A stretch of DNA of 64,000 bases from NCBI RefSeq assembly GCF_007004665.1, contig NZ_ML660059.1, positions 248,001-312,000 on the forward strand. The letters run 5' to 3'. The translations under genes and the position numbers were made by a program. Shown here piece after piece: positions 34,239 to 43,004 of the stretch. The stretch's first letter is position 1. Each line of letters begins with the position of its first letter. Origin of the DNA: Denitrobaculum tricleocarpae. Its GTDB lineage: Bacteria > Pseudomonadota > Alphaproteobacteria > Kiloniellales > Kiloniellaceae. The notes under the pieces are model-generated. The model was not told the DNA's origin and did no database searches. It saw only the letters and a program-made list of their open reading frames with translations.

Positions 34239-36512
34239 CTACACCTTCTCCGCGGCATCTGCGGCGGTATGACTGATAAGGCGCGTGCCGCCGCCGGCTG
34301 CGGCCGCCCTGACCTTCTCATGCGTGGTCGCGGGAATATCGTCATCATCCTGTTCGTCTTCGACGGTGACTTTGATCTCCGGACGCGCGAACTCGATCCC
34401 GTTAGCGGCAAAGGCCTCCTGAACGGCGATGTAGGCTTCCTTGCGGATCATGAATTGCCGTCCGGGTTTGGCAGTGAATTTAGCGCGAATCACCAGGCCG
34501 TAGTCGTCGACTTCAAAGACGCCCTGAGACTTGAAGGGCTGCAGGAAATCCTCTCCGATTTCCGGATGCTCAAGCAACTCGGCACCGATCTTCTTGAATA
34601 TCTTTTTGACCGCCCGCACGTCGGTGTCGAAAGGCACCCGGAACTTGAGCTTCATGATCACCCAATCGCGCGAGTAGTTGGTCAGGGTGTCGATGGTGCC
34701 GAAAGGCACGGTATGGATCGCTCCCCGGTGATGCCGCAGGCGGAAGGAGCGCAGGGAGATTTTCTCCACGGTGCCCTGCACCGAGCCAACGTCGATGTAC
34801 TCGCCCAGACGAAAGGCGTCGTCAATCAGGAAGAAAGCCCCCGAGACGATATCGCGCACCAGGGTCTGTGATCCGAAACCGATGGCCAGACCGACCACGC
34901 CGGCCCCCGCCAGGATCGGTGCGATATCGACCCCGAGCGACGACAATAAGATCATAATGACAATGATCCCCAGCACCATCTGCACCGAGCGTTTGAAAAG
35001 CGGAAAGAGGGTGCGCATGCGCGACATTCCGGTTCCGCCGATCTCGGCTTCTCCGGGATCATGACCCTGAGCGGCAAATTCGGCGTCTTCTTCGGCAATC
35101 TTACGGTCGATATAAATCCGCACCGCCTGCCAGATGCCGTAAGCGACCAGCAGGGTTGCTGCCACCTGCATCGCCGCTTCCGCTAAAAGCGTGGCGTAAC
35201 CGCCGTCGCTCATGGTCAGGGGATTGATACGCCATGCCGAAGCAAGCGAGACCGTCACCACAACGAGCAGTGTGAGCCGGGCGGCTCTGGCCAATGCGGC
35301 GCGCACATCGTCCGCCGCCGCCTCGAAACGCGCAGCGTCGCGGTAGAAGAGTGCATCCAGGCTCGGAATGACGGCAAAGAGGCCGATGGTGAAGAGCGCG
35401 GCCCCGTAAGGCACGAAATCGTAAAGCAGTTCCCGCACCACGATGCCGACCCAGAGAAACCCGGTAAAGACGGCAAAAATCCACGGCCATGCGCGGGCGA
35501 AGCGGGCGCGCGGGCTCTCGGGCGGAGCGCCGCTTTGGATGTCTTTGCGAATCAGGCTGCGGCCCGAGATGATCGTGTAGATCAGCAGGGAAACCGTCGT
35601 GGTCCCCACCAGGATCAAAAAGAGCTCGTGCACGTAGCCGAGGATTCCCAAGGTCCCGAACAGCGCACAGGTGAAGAACGCAAAGGCGCCGAACCCGACC
35701 GTGATCAGAAAGGTTCGATGCATGTAGGCAGCTTCGCCATCGTCATAGAGAGGCAGCCGCAGGTTCCCGCGTTTGGGTGCGTGGAAGGCCTGCGACATCG
35801 CGATGCTGACACGGAACACGCCTGTCGCCGTCAGATAAAAGAAGAACGCGATACGGTCCTTCTGGGTGGTGTCGAAAAAGACCACAAAGACCGCCGTCGC
35901 CACGCCGACGAAGACACCGAGCAACAGCAGGCGCCTGAGAAGAACTCCGCCAAGGGTAAGGACTTTCCTGCGGGTGCTCTCGACCAGCTCCTGCGGCCCT
36001 TGACCGGGACGGGTCATAAGAACCGGCCGAAGGGCGCTTTCCGCTAAAAAACCCAGACCGAAGGCGATCGTCATGGTGGCAAAAAACCAAATCAGTCCGC
36101 CGTCCTTCCGGTCGGCGCTGAACCGCGCCCAGGCGGCGGGAAAAATCGCAGGCAGATCGACAACCGCCGCGAAGATATGCTGCACCTCTTCGCTGATCAG
36201 GCCCATGTCGCGCTGCAGGCGGTAGATAATAACGGCGGGATTGAACTCCTCCGGGCCACGGGTCTCTCTGGCCTCGGCTTCCGCCAGACGTCCGACGAGC
36301 AGTTCGCGCACCTCTCTATCCGACAAGCGGGAAATCAGAGCTTCCGCCTCGGCCTGTTTCTCGGCAGCGGTCTGATTGCTGTTCTGATTGCTGTTCTGCG
36401 CCAGGACTGGGGTCACGGTGCTGACGGAAACCAAGACACTTGCGAAAAGCGCAAATGCTACTGCTAAAGAACGCAAATCAATCTTTCGGACTTTTGTCAA
36501 AGCACCAGTCAT
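34239..36512 (-). CDS. Large mechanosensitive channel of the MscS family
   Basis: The 757-aa protein has a signal peptide (LAVAFALFASVLVSVSTVTP, ending VLAQ), a periplasmic Asn/Gln- and Glu-rich segment, about ten membrane helices, and the C-terminal MscS pore and beta domains: ILAGAGVVGLAIGFGSQTLVRDIVSGAFFLIDDAF (TM3 pore region), then YIDVGSVQGTVEKISLRSFRLR and VPFGTIDTLTNYSRDW. Such extended YbiO/MscK-like channels release solutes on hypo-osmotic shock. A 36641 start is possible but lacks the signal peptide context. It is divergent from the ExbB-associated gene. Confidence 0.88.
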   Translation of the reverse strand: MTGALTKVRKIDLRSLAVAFALFASVLVSVSTVTPVLAQNSNQNSNQTAAEKQAEAEALISRLSDREVRELLVGRLAEAEARETRGPEEFNPAVIIYRLQRDMGLISEEVQHIFAAVVDLPAIFPAAWARFSADRKDGGLIWFFATMTIAFGLGFLAESALRPVLMTRPGQGPQELVESTRRKVLTLGGVLLRRLLLLGVFVGVATAVFVVFFDTTQKDRIAFFFYLTATGVFRVSIAMSQAFHAPKRGNLRLPLYDDGEAAYMHRTFLITVGFGAFAFFTCALFGTLGILGYVHELFLILVGTTTVSLLIYTIISGRSLIRKDIQSGAPPESPRARFARAWPWIFAVFTGFLWVGIVVRELLYDFVPYGAALFTIGLFAVIPSLDALFYRDAARFEAAADDVRAALARAARLTLLVVVTVSLASAWRINPLTMSDGGYATLLAEAAMQVAATLLVAYGIWQAVRIYIDRKIAEEDAEFAAQGHDPGEAEIGGTGMSRMRTLFPLFKRSVQMVLGIIVIMILLSSLGVDIAPILAGAGVVGLAIGFGSQTLVRDIVSGAFFLIDDAFRLGEYIDVGSVQGTVEKISLRSFRLRHHRGAIHTVPFGTIDTLTNYSRDWVIMKLKFRVPFDTDVRAVKKIFKKIGAELLEHPEIGEDFLQPFKSQGVFEVDDYGLVIRAKFTAKPGRQFMIRKEAYIAVQEAFAANGIEFARPEIKVTVEDEQDDDDIPATTHEKVRAAAAGGGTRLISHTAADAAEKV

Positions 36513-36694
36513 TTCGAATAAAGTTCTCTGAGATACTATTTCCGCGACGTTGGAAACCGTCAGGCCGTGAAAACTTATACATGTCCTTGCGCCAAAATTG
36601 GCGAAAGCTCGCGATAATTTGTATCGCGGCACTGCTTTCAATTCGGTTTATTTCGCGATTGAGAGTCACTCGCATATGTGCGATAGATCAGCCT

Positions 36695-37210
36695 ATGGAA
36701 AAGAGAAGTGCTTCGACAGCAATGATCGTGACGCGTTCAGCGATAGGGTTCGTTCTCCTGGCCGCTGTCGTGATCGCGTTGACGCCCTGGTCGTCCGCCA
36801 GATCGGAGAATGCGCCGGGCGCTGCGCAAGAAACCGGGCCCCAGACTGCACAAGAGACCGGGCCAGAGATCAAAATCGAGCTGAATAAGCTTGAAGCGTC
36901 GGAGAATGCCTGCCGCGCTTACCTCTTGCTGGAGAACCGGAGCCCAGCCTCCTTCGAGAGCCTGAAACTCGATTTGGTGCTGTTCGACAGCGAGGGCGTG
37001 GTGGCCAAGCGGCTTGCCGTGGAGGCTGCCCCCTTGCCGAAAGACAAAACCAGCTTGAAGGTGTTCGATATCGCAAGGATGCGTTGCGATGCCATCGGCC
37101 GCGTCTTGCTGAATAGGCTCACCGCCTGCGATGACAATGCTGGTGCGCGCAGCGATTGTCTGGCAATGATCTCGACAACCGCCCGCGGCGCGGTGCCCTT
37201 CATCAAATAA
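36695..37210 (+). CDS. Small periplasmic protein preceding exbB
   Basis: The 171-aa product has a signal peptide or anchor (TRSAIGFVLLAAVVIALTPW) and a soluble domain with INV-like strands: IKIELNKLEASENACRAYLLLENRSPASFESLKLDLVLFDSEGVVAKRL and a late RMRCDAIGRVLLNRLTAC. Two pairs of Cys could form periplasmic disulfides. Genes of this type commonly precede ExbB/ExbD genes in alphaproteobacteria, suggesting a role in the energised complex, but no function is established. The start is uncertain between 36695 and 36722; exbB begins 46 bp later on the same strand. Confidence 0.75.
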   Translation: MEKRSASTAMIVTRSAIGFVLLAAVVIALTPWSSARSENAPGAAQETGPQTAQETGPEIKIELNKLEASENACRAYLLLENRSPASFESLKLDLVLFDSEGVVAKRLAVEAAPLPKDKTSLKVFDIARMRCDAIGRVLLNRLTACDDNAGARSDCLAMISTTARGAVPFIK

Positions 37211-37256
37211 CCTTCGCAACCCGCGAAAAAGACTTTTACAGAGGCTTAGCTGAATT

Positions 37257-38051
37257 ATGGACGAGCAGACGGAACCCGCGCTTGGATCGGCCGGCGATCT
37301 CCAGCAGAGCGCACTCGACGGGGCGGGACGTTTCAACGATGTACTGACCTATATCGAGGCAGGCGGCCCGGTCGTGATGATCCTGATCGCGATGTCCGTG
37401 TTCGCCCTTGCAATCATTCTCCTGAAGCTCTGGCAGTTCCAGAGCACCCGGATCGGCGAGCGCCGCCAGGGGTTACAGGCGGTCGCCTTCTATCGGCAAG
37501 GCCGGGTCCGCAAGGCCTTGCAGTCCCTCCAAAACGCCCGCAGCCCGCTGTCGCAAGTTATCTCGCTGGCGATCCAGGGTCGAAGCCGCGGCGATGTGCC
37601 CGAGCGGAAAGTCCGCGAGGAGGTAATGCGTTATGGCAACAGCCTGCTTGAGGACTTGCGTAGCGGCTTCAGACCGCTGGAAGTGATCGCCAGTCTGGCG
37701 CCGCTTCTGGGGCTCTTCGGGACGGTCCTGGGCATGATCGAGGCGTTCCGTCAGCTTGAACAGGCCGGAAACCAGGTCAATCCGGCAATTCTATCAGGGG
37801 GAATCTGGGCGGCGCTGCTGACGACGGCAGCGGGCCTCGCCGTCGCAATCCCGGTCGTTGCGATCCTGAACTGGCTCGAGCGGCGGGTCGAACGAACGGC
37901 TCACGCCATGGAAGATGCCATCACCCAGGTCTTTACGGAAAGCCTTGCCGGAGGTCTTGAGGGCAGTCCGGCCGATAATCCGGCCAATCACGATCAAGAG
38001 GGCAGCACCAATGCGTCTGCAGGCATACACGCCATCGCCGCCGGCGAGTAA
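37257..38051 (+). CDS. exbB: MotA/TolQ/ExbB proton-channel protein
   Basis: The 264-aa protein has three membrane helices: GGPVVMILIAMSVFALAIILL, PLEVIASLAPLLGLFGTVLGMIEAF and LTTAAGLAVAIPVVAILNWLE, with the conserved GLFGTV-GMI--F and T-AGL--AIP patterns that line the proton path. With ExbD it converts proton-motive force into work on a TonB- or Tol-like periplasmic partner. The 3' end overlaps exbD by 41 bp. A 30-residue N-terminal tail precedes helix 1. No TonB is next to it. Confidence 0.93.
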   Translation: MDEQTEPALGSAGDLQQSALDGAGRFNDVLTYIEAGGPVVMILIAMSVFALAIILLKLWQFQSTRIGERRQGLQAVAFYRQGRVRKALQSLQNARSPLSQVISLAIQGRSRGDVPERKVREEVMRYGNSLLEDLRSGFRPLEVIASLAPLLGLFGTVLGMIEAFRQLEQAGNQVNPAILSGGIWAALLTTAAGLAVAIPVVAILNWLERRVERTAHAMEDAITQVFTESLAGGLEGSPADNPANHDQEGSTNASAGIHAIAAGE

Positions 38052-38448
38052 TCGCCTTGCGCTCAGGCCGCGGCGGCGCCAGCTCATCAGCCTGACGCCC
38101 TTGATCGATGTCGTCTTTATCCTGCTGGTGTTCTTCATGCTGGCATCGTCATTCCTCGACTGGCGCTCCATCGAACTCAACACGCCCGGAACGAGCCAGG
38201 GCGGTGAGCGCCTGGAAGGCACGCTGCTGATCGACATCCGCCCAGATGGCCTACGGCTCTCCGGAGAAACGCTTTCTCCTGAAGCCCTGATCCTGCGGGT
38301 CGTCGAATTGCTTGCAAAAGACCCGGAACGGCGGATTCTTGTCAGACCGGCGGACGGTGTCGTCATGCAGGAAACGGTCACACTGCTCGACAGTCTTTCC
38401 GCCGCCGGGGTCACCGACCTCTCACTGATCGCGCCCTCGGCGAACTGA
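38011..38448 (+). CDS. exbD: ExbD/TolR-family biopolymer transport protein (first copy)
   Basis: The 145-aa protein has a basic N-terminus, then one membrane helix with the essential Asp: LISLTPLIDVVFILLVFFMLAS, followed by a periplasmic domain (TLLIDIRPDGLRLSGE, ILVRPADGVVMQETVTLLD). This is the standard ExbD/TolR layout. ATG 38011 has AGAGGG ten bases upstream and overlaps the end of exbB; an upstream start at 37915 is rejected because it would lie deep inside exbB. Confidence 0.92.
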   Translation: MRLQAYTPSPPASNRLALRPRRRQLISLTPLIDVVFILLVFFMLASSFLDWRSIELNTPGTSQGGERLEGTLLIDIRPDGLRLSGETLSPEALILRVVELLAKDPERRILVRPADGVVMQETVTLLDSLSAAGVTDLSLIAPSAN

Positions 38449-38467
38449 AAAGGGACGGCAGGACTCC

Positions 38468-38884
38468 ATGCAGTTTCGGCAACACACGGGAAAGTCGAGC
38501 AACAGCGATGACAGCGTTCTGCCCCTGATCAACGTCGTTTTTCTGCTGCTGATATTTTTCATGCTGGCCGGCCAACTGGCGGCGGGCGATCCCTTCGCCA
38601 TTGATCCGCCCAAATCCCAAAGTGAAGGCCAGAACAGTCCCCAGGACATGCTCATCCTGGTTTCAGCCGATGGACGCTTTGCTCTGGATGGCGTCGAGAT
38701 GTCGGAGGAAAGCGTTATCGAAACCGCGAGCCAACGCCTCAAAGCCCACACAGACGCAGCAAAGCCGACTCTTCGCCTGAAAGCAGACGGCGGAACGCCG
38801 GCCAATCGCATCGTGAGACTGATGCAGCGGCTGCGCGAGGCCGGCTTCCAAAGGCTCAAGCTGCTCACGGTTCCCGAAACCTGA
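38468..38884 (+). CDS. ExbD/TolR-family protein (second copy)
   Basis: The 138-aa protein repeats the ExbD layout: a polar N-terminus with DDSVLPLINVVFLLLIFFMLAG and a periplasmic domain ending LRLKADGGTPANRIVRLMQRLREAGF. The helix position usually occupied by the proton-carrying Asp (PLID in the first copy) reads PLIN here, so this copy may not conduct protons itself. AGGA lies before the ATG. It is 19 bp after the first copy and probably forms heteromeric ExbD pairs with it. Confidence 0.9.
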   Translation: MQFRQHTGKSSNSDDSVLPLINVVFLLLIFFMLAGQLAAGDPFAIDPPKSQSEGQNSPQDMLILVSADGRFALDGVEMSEESVIETASQRLKAHTDAAKPTLRLKADGGTPANRIVRLMQRLREAGFQRLKLLTVPET

Positions 38885-38960
38885 ACAGCCGCACGCTTGA
38901 AGACTCAACTTGCCGCCATCACTTAATCATCAGACAAGGGTCCCGACGGGGGTACAGAAC

Positions 38961-39563
38961 GTGCTTCAGCAAGGTTGCCTTCAAACGGAGTCGCACCGAA
39001 GGCAAAGCGGATCACGCAGCTTCGTGATGCTCGTGGTATTGGTCGCAAGCAGCCTGGTGCTCGCAGGCTGCAGCACAGCCACGCCCTATGGCCCTGCACT
39101 GGACGGCAAGGGATACAGCGAGCTTCAAACGGAAAGCGACCGCTTTCGGGTGTCGTTTTCCGGCAATTCCCTGACCCCGCGCGAGACGGTCGAGACCTAC
39201 CTGCTTTACCGGGCCGCGGAAATCACCCTGCAGCGCGGCTACGACCACTTTCGGATGGTCGACCAGGACTTGGAGTCCACCACGAACTATTACAATACCT
39301 TTGACGCAGCTCCCGGCTATTACGGCTTTTACGGCCGGCGCTCACTGCGTCATCGTCATGGTTTTGGCGGTCTTTCCTATTCGTACTCGACGGTGACCAG
39401 CCGTCCCGTGACCAGTTATCAGGCGATCGCCAACATCATCGTGTTTTCCGAGAACAAACCGGTTAGGACAATGCCGGAGAACGACGATCGCACCTACAAT
39501 GCCCGCGATGTCATCAAGCGCCTCGAACCGCTCATCGTGAGGCCGGAGCCCGAAGCCGATTAA
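38961..39563 (+). CDS. CC0125/CC1285-family lipoprotein
   Basis: The 200-aa protein carries a lipoprotein signal (SFVMLVVLVASSLVLAGC, lipobox LAGC) and the family pattern GKGYSELQTESDRFRVSFSGNSLTPRETVETYLLYRAAEITLQRGYDHFRMVDQD. A Tyr/Gly/Arg-rich middle (APGYYGFYGRRSLRHRHGFGG) follows. Function is unknown. GTG 38961 is preferred because GGGGG precedes it at a good distance; ATG 39027 and a TTG at 38910 are alternatives. It follows the second exbD by 76 bp on the same strand and could be part of the same complex. Confidence 0.82.
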   Translation: MLQQGCLQTESHRRQSGSRSFVMLVVLVASSLVLAGCSTATPYGPALDGKGYSELQTESDRFRVSFSGNSLTPRETVETYLLYRAAEITLQRGYDHFRMVDQDLESTTNYYNTFDAAPGYYGFYGRRSLRHRHGFGGLSYSYSTVTSRPVTSYQAIANIIVFSENKPVRTMPENDDRTYNARDVIKRLEPLIVRPEPEAD

Positions 39564-39661
39564 AGCCGACAGGCCGCAGCCTTGAAACGCTGCGCCCGGG
39601 TAAAAACCCGATCCCAGCAGCTCTGTGTTAAGGTAGCCGGAGCGCAGTGAGGGGAGCCACC

Positions 39662-39934
39662 ATGCAATTCATGATCATCGAACGCTTTCGAAACCAGGAT
39701 GGTAAAGCAGTCTACCGGCGCTTTTCGGAGAAGGGCCGCATGATGCCGGAGGGCCTGACATTCATCGATAGCTGGGTCAGTGCAGATCTGGACCGCTGTT
39801 TTCAGGTCATGGCCTGTGACGACGTCACTCTCCTTCAGCGTTGGGTTGCTGAATGGTCGGATTTGGTCGAGTTCGAGATCGTTCCGGTATGCCACGGGAA
39901 GGAAACCGGGGCTGCGCTCGAAGGAAGCGGGTAA
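39662..39934 (+). CDS. DUF3303 domain protein
   Basis: The 90-aa protein starts MQFMIIERFRNQDGKAVYRRFSEKGRMMPEGL and continues with SWVSADLDRCFQVMACDD and WVAEWSDLVEFEIVPV. These are DUF3303 hallmarks; family members are small dimeric alpha/beta-barrel-like proteins without a known reaction. GAGGGGAG lies seven bases before the ATG at 39662. It is flanked by the ExbBD group and a hybrid kinase with about 100-200 bp gaps, so it is probably a separate transcript. Confidence 0.85.
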   Translation: MQFMIIERFRNQDGKAVYRRFSEKGRMMPEGLTFIDSWVSADLDRCFQVMACDDVTLLQRWVAEWSDLVEFEIVPVCHGKETGAALEGSG

Positions 39935-40127
39935 AAGCAGTCCCGCGGCAACCACATAGATGGGTCATAAGCAAACTCAATCTCAATGATAACCATGACC
40001 ACCCAATCCGAAACAACTTGAAAGAGAAAAATTCCAACCAGAGCAAGGGTTTATAGGTCTTTTAACATAATTGCGCTCAAACTGGAGCGCTCAAGACACA
40101 AACCTGCCCTCGAGGATGCTCTGGAAC

Positions 40128-42668
40128 ATGCCGGGCTCGATTACACGAGAATTTCTCCGGAAACGCTACTGGACCGCAAAAATCGCGATCCTGGCCGCTT
40201 TGCTGCTGTGCATCATCGGTGGCTGGTCCGTTGTGGACTCCCTGCAGAGCGACGCGCATTTTGCCAGGGCCTTCAGCCAACTCACAGAGGCGACACATCA
40301 CCTGCGCGCCGAGGTTCAGCGCGCGGTCAACCGGAGCAACGAAAGTGGGTCAGATGCCGGGCAGGGGCCGACATCGGGAAAATCGGACCTGGTACAAGCC
40401 TTTGAAGAGCTGGTGATTGTCTTCACGGCAATCAGAAACGCCGACCCGGACGGCGTGAGTGAGATCGACGACGACGCCGAGACCGACTCTGAAGAAGCGC
40501 ACTGGGACCTGCTCGCGCACCGCATGTTCGAAAACCTCGACGAGGAGATTTCGCATGTCAATTTGGCCGGCCAGGAGATGCCGGACAGCCTCGCAATGAT
40601 CTGGGAAGACGGTGTCGGCGATGAAGGGCCGGAGCTGGAAGAGCTGATCGGCGAGGTCCTGGAGCTCGCCGCCGTGATCGTCGAGGCTGAAGTTCAGAGC
40701 AGTCCGGCAAGCCGTGAGGCCGCAGGCGCGCTCGAGGATCTTGTCTCCGCAGAGATCAGTCCCGTCTTTCACACCATCGCACCGATCATCGACGACGAAC
40801 TTACCTCCGGCGCATCGCTGATACTCTACATCCTCTTCGCGACTGCTTTTGCGATCGTTTGCGCGCTGATCTTCAATACGCTGGTGATCTTCGCCCCCCT
40901 GGAGAAGGCCGTTGTCGAGAGCCAACAGGCCATCACACAGGAGCGCGACCGCGCGATCGCGGCTGAGGAAGCCAAGCGCAGTTTTCTTGCCGTCATGAGC
41001 CACGAGCTACGCACGCCGATGAACGGCATCATGGGCTTTGCGAACCTGCTGATGCGCTCCGACCTGGAGGAAAAGCAGAAAGACTATGCCGAGACGATTT
41101 ACACTTCGGGTGAGGCTTTGCTCGGCCTGCTCAACGATATTCTCGATATCTCCAAGATCGAGGCGGGCTCCCTGGAACTTGAGGAAACCGACTTCGACCT
41201 GCGTGATGTGGTCAAGAGCGTGGTCAACCTCATGGGGCCACGCGCCTATACGAACCGCCTGGAGCTCAGCACCTATATCGATCCGGGATTACCCCGATGC
41301 CTGAATGGTGACGCCGGTCGGGTCCGCCAGATCCTGCTTAATCTGGTCGGCAATGCCATCAAGTTTACCCCCAGCGGTGCCATTGCCATCGAAGTCACGG
41401 AGAACGGCGAATCACGCGAAGATGCGCGCGACATCCGGATCACGGTCACCGACACCGGAGTCGGTATTCCTCCTGAAAAACTCGATGACATATTTAAGCG
41501 TTTCGTGCAGGTCGATGATGGATCCGACCGCAAATATGAAGGTTCGGGCCTCGGTCTCGCGATCTGTAAGAAACTGGCCGCAATGATGGGTGGCCAGATC
41601 GGCGTTGAGAGCACACCGGACCAGGGCAGCAGCTTCTGGGTGACCATCCGGCTGGGTGAAGCCGATTCGACAGCGCGACGGGTTGTCGAGGCCACTCCGG
41701 AAGAACTCACCGGACGCAGAGTGCTGGTGGTGGATGACAACGCTCTTAACCGGCGCATTTTTAAGTTGCAGCTTCAAAGCCATGCAGTTCTGGCCGAACT
41801 GGCGTCAGATGGCCGCAGCGCAATGAAGCTTTTGACGGAAGCGCAGGAGAGGGGCGCGGCCTTTGAGCTTGCCATCATCGACCACATGATGCCGGAGACC
41901 GACGGTCTCGCCCTCGCCAAATTGATCCGTGCCGAGCCGAAGCTGAGAGACATGAAACTGATCCTGTCGTCTTCATCAGGCATGACGACAGATCAGCAGG
42001 CCAGGGTGCTTGGCTTCGACGCCAGCTGTCCAAAGCCCGTGCACCAGGACAAGGTTCTGAGAATTATGCAGCGCCTGCTTTCTGCCGACGAGCCCCATGC
42101 TGACGAACCCGGTGCTTACAGACCCGGTGCTCACGGACCCGGCGCCAGCGCGCCGGATGCCGACGCTAGCCTCAAGCCGCCCACGCCCGCTGCGCCGGCA
42201 TCGAACTTCATCGGCAGCGACAGGCAGGGCGACGCGGCGCAACGCATACTCATTGTCGAAGACAACGCGACCAACCAGCGCCTGGCCATGACAGTGCTGA
42301 CGGCGGCGGGCTACGCCGTAGATGCCGTCGCGGACGGAAGTGAGGCGGTCCGCGCCGTTCAAACGCTTCCCTACGACCTTATTCTCATGGATATCCGCAT
42401 GCCGGTGATGGGCGGGGTCGAAGCCACCAAACGCATTCGAGCTCTCGATTTGCCGGTCGCAAACTGCCCCATCCTCGCCATGACCGCCAATGCCATCCGC
42501 GGCGACCGCGAGGAATACCTGGCTGCGGGCATGAACGACTACATTTCCAAACCGATCGATATTCACGGTCTGGTCCAGAAGGTTGAGGAACATATTGGAA
42601 CGGCCCGGAAAACTCGCGAAAGCGGCACCCGTTCCGAAGAACTCTCTGCCACCAAGACTTGGGCCTAA
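40128..42668 (+). CDS. Hybrid sensor histidine kinase with two receiver domains
   Basis: The 846-aa protein has a first membrane helix (AKIAILAALLLCIIGGWSVV), a helical acidic periplasmic sensor, a second helix (ASLILYILFATAFAIVCALI), HisKA with phospho-His in FLAVMSHELRTPMNGIMGFANLL, HATPase (ILLNLVGNAIKFT, DTGVGI, GSGLGLAI) and two receivers. The first receiver contains VLVVDDNALNR and IIDHMMPETDG, where the phospho-Asp position is occupied by D in IIDHMMP; the second contains ILIVEDNATNQ and ILMDIRMPVMGG. No Hpt domain is seen. Start options are TTG 40071, ATG 40116 and ATG 40128; GAGG at proper spacing favours the last. No target gene is adjacent. Confidence 0.88.
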   Translation: MPGSITREFLRKRYWTAKIAILAALLLCIIGGWSVVDSLQSDAHFARAFSQLTEATHHLRAEVQRAVNRSNESGSDAGQGPTSGKSDLVQAFEELVIVFTAIRNADPDGVSEIDDDAETDSEEAHWDLLAHRMFENLDEEISHVNLAGQEMPDSLAMIWEDGVGDEGPELEELIGEVLELAAVIVEAEVQSSPASREAAGALEDLVSAEISPVFHTIAPIIDDELTSGASLILYILFATAFAIVCALIFNTLVIFAPLEKAVVESQQAITQERDRAIAAEEAKRSFLAVMSHELRTPMNGIMGFANLLMRSDLEEKQKDYAETIYTSGEALLGLLNDILDISKIEAGSLELEETDFDLRDVVKSVVNLMGPRAYTNRLELSTYIDPGLPRCLNGDAGRVRQILLNLVGNAIKFTPSGAIAIEVTENGESREDARDIRITVTDTGVGIPPEKLDDIFKRFVQVDDGSDRKYEGSGLGLAICKKLAAMMGGQIGVESTPDQGSSFWVTIRLGEADSTARRVVEATPEELTGRRVLVVDDNALNRRIFKLQLQSHAVLAELASDGRSAMKLLTEAQERGAAFELAIIDHMMPETDGLALAKLIRAEPKLRDMKLILSSSSGMTTDQQARVLGFDASCPKPVHQDKVLRIMQRLLSADEPHADEPGAYRPGAHGPGASAPDADASLKPPTPAAPASNFIGSDRQGDAAQRILIVEDNATNQRLAMTVLTAAGYAVDAVADGSEAVRAVQTLPYDLILMDIRMPVMGGVEATKRIRALDLPVANCPILAMTANAIRGDREEYLAAGMNDYISKPIDIHGLVQKVEEHIGTARKTRESGTRSEELSATKTWA
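42087..42146. repeat. Four 15-bp in-frame tandem units in the linker between receivers
   Basis: Units start at 42087, 42102, 42117 and 42132; typical forms are GACGAACCCGGTGCT and TACAGACCCGGTGCT. They encode a Pro-Gly-Ala-rich flexible linker (EPHADEPGAYRPGAHGPGAS). Their length preserves the frame. Confidence 0.75.
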
Positions 42669-43004
42669 TCCGTTTCTCTCCCTACGACCTCTTGAGGTCC
42701 AGGTTACGCGCTTTTCGATGGAGCGTTTAGAGCGGAGCGATGACGAGGTATCATGACGACCTCACGCCGCTATCCCGATCCACAACCCTATAATCCCCTT
42801 GATCAGATCAAGTTCAGAATGAACCATCAGAGGAGATTTATCGACACTGTGAGTCTGGTCCGGCTTTAGATTGGGACCGGATCATCAGTACTTGCGAATC
42901 TTCGCCCCAAAGGACGATCATTCTCCATTGAGTCCAGTGAAAGGTAACTAAATTCTACGCTGGAAACCCATCAGAAGACCGGACAGCAGTTATTGAAGCG
43001 AGAT
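42669..43004. other. Gene-free convergent gap
   Basis: This 336-bp region separates the stops of the hybrid kinase and the spermidine-synthase-like gene. GACCTC-TT-GAGGTC at 42686-42699 is an inverted repeat but the loop is too small for a good terminator. I see no gene or clear terminator. Confidence 0.4.

Noticed and set aside
42686-42699. GACCTC-TT-GAGGTC as a terminator of the hybrid kinase gene
   Set aside because: The loop would be only two bases and no T-run follows.
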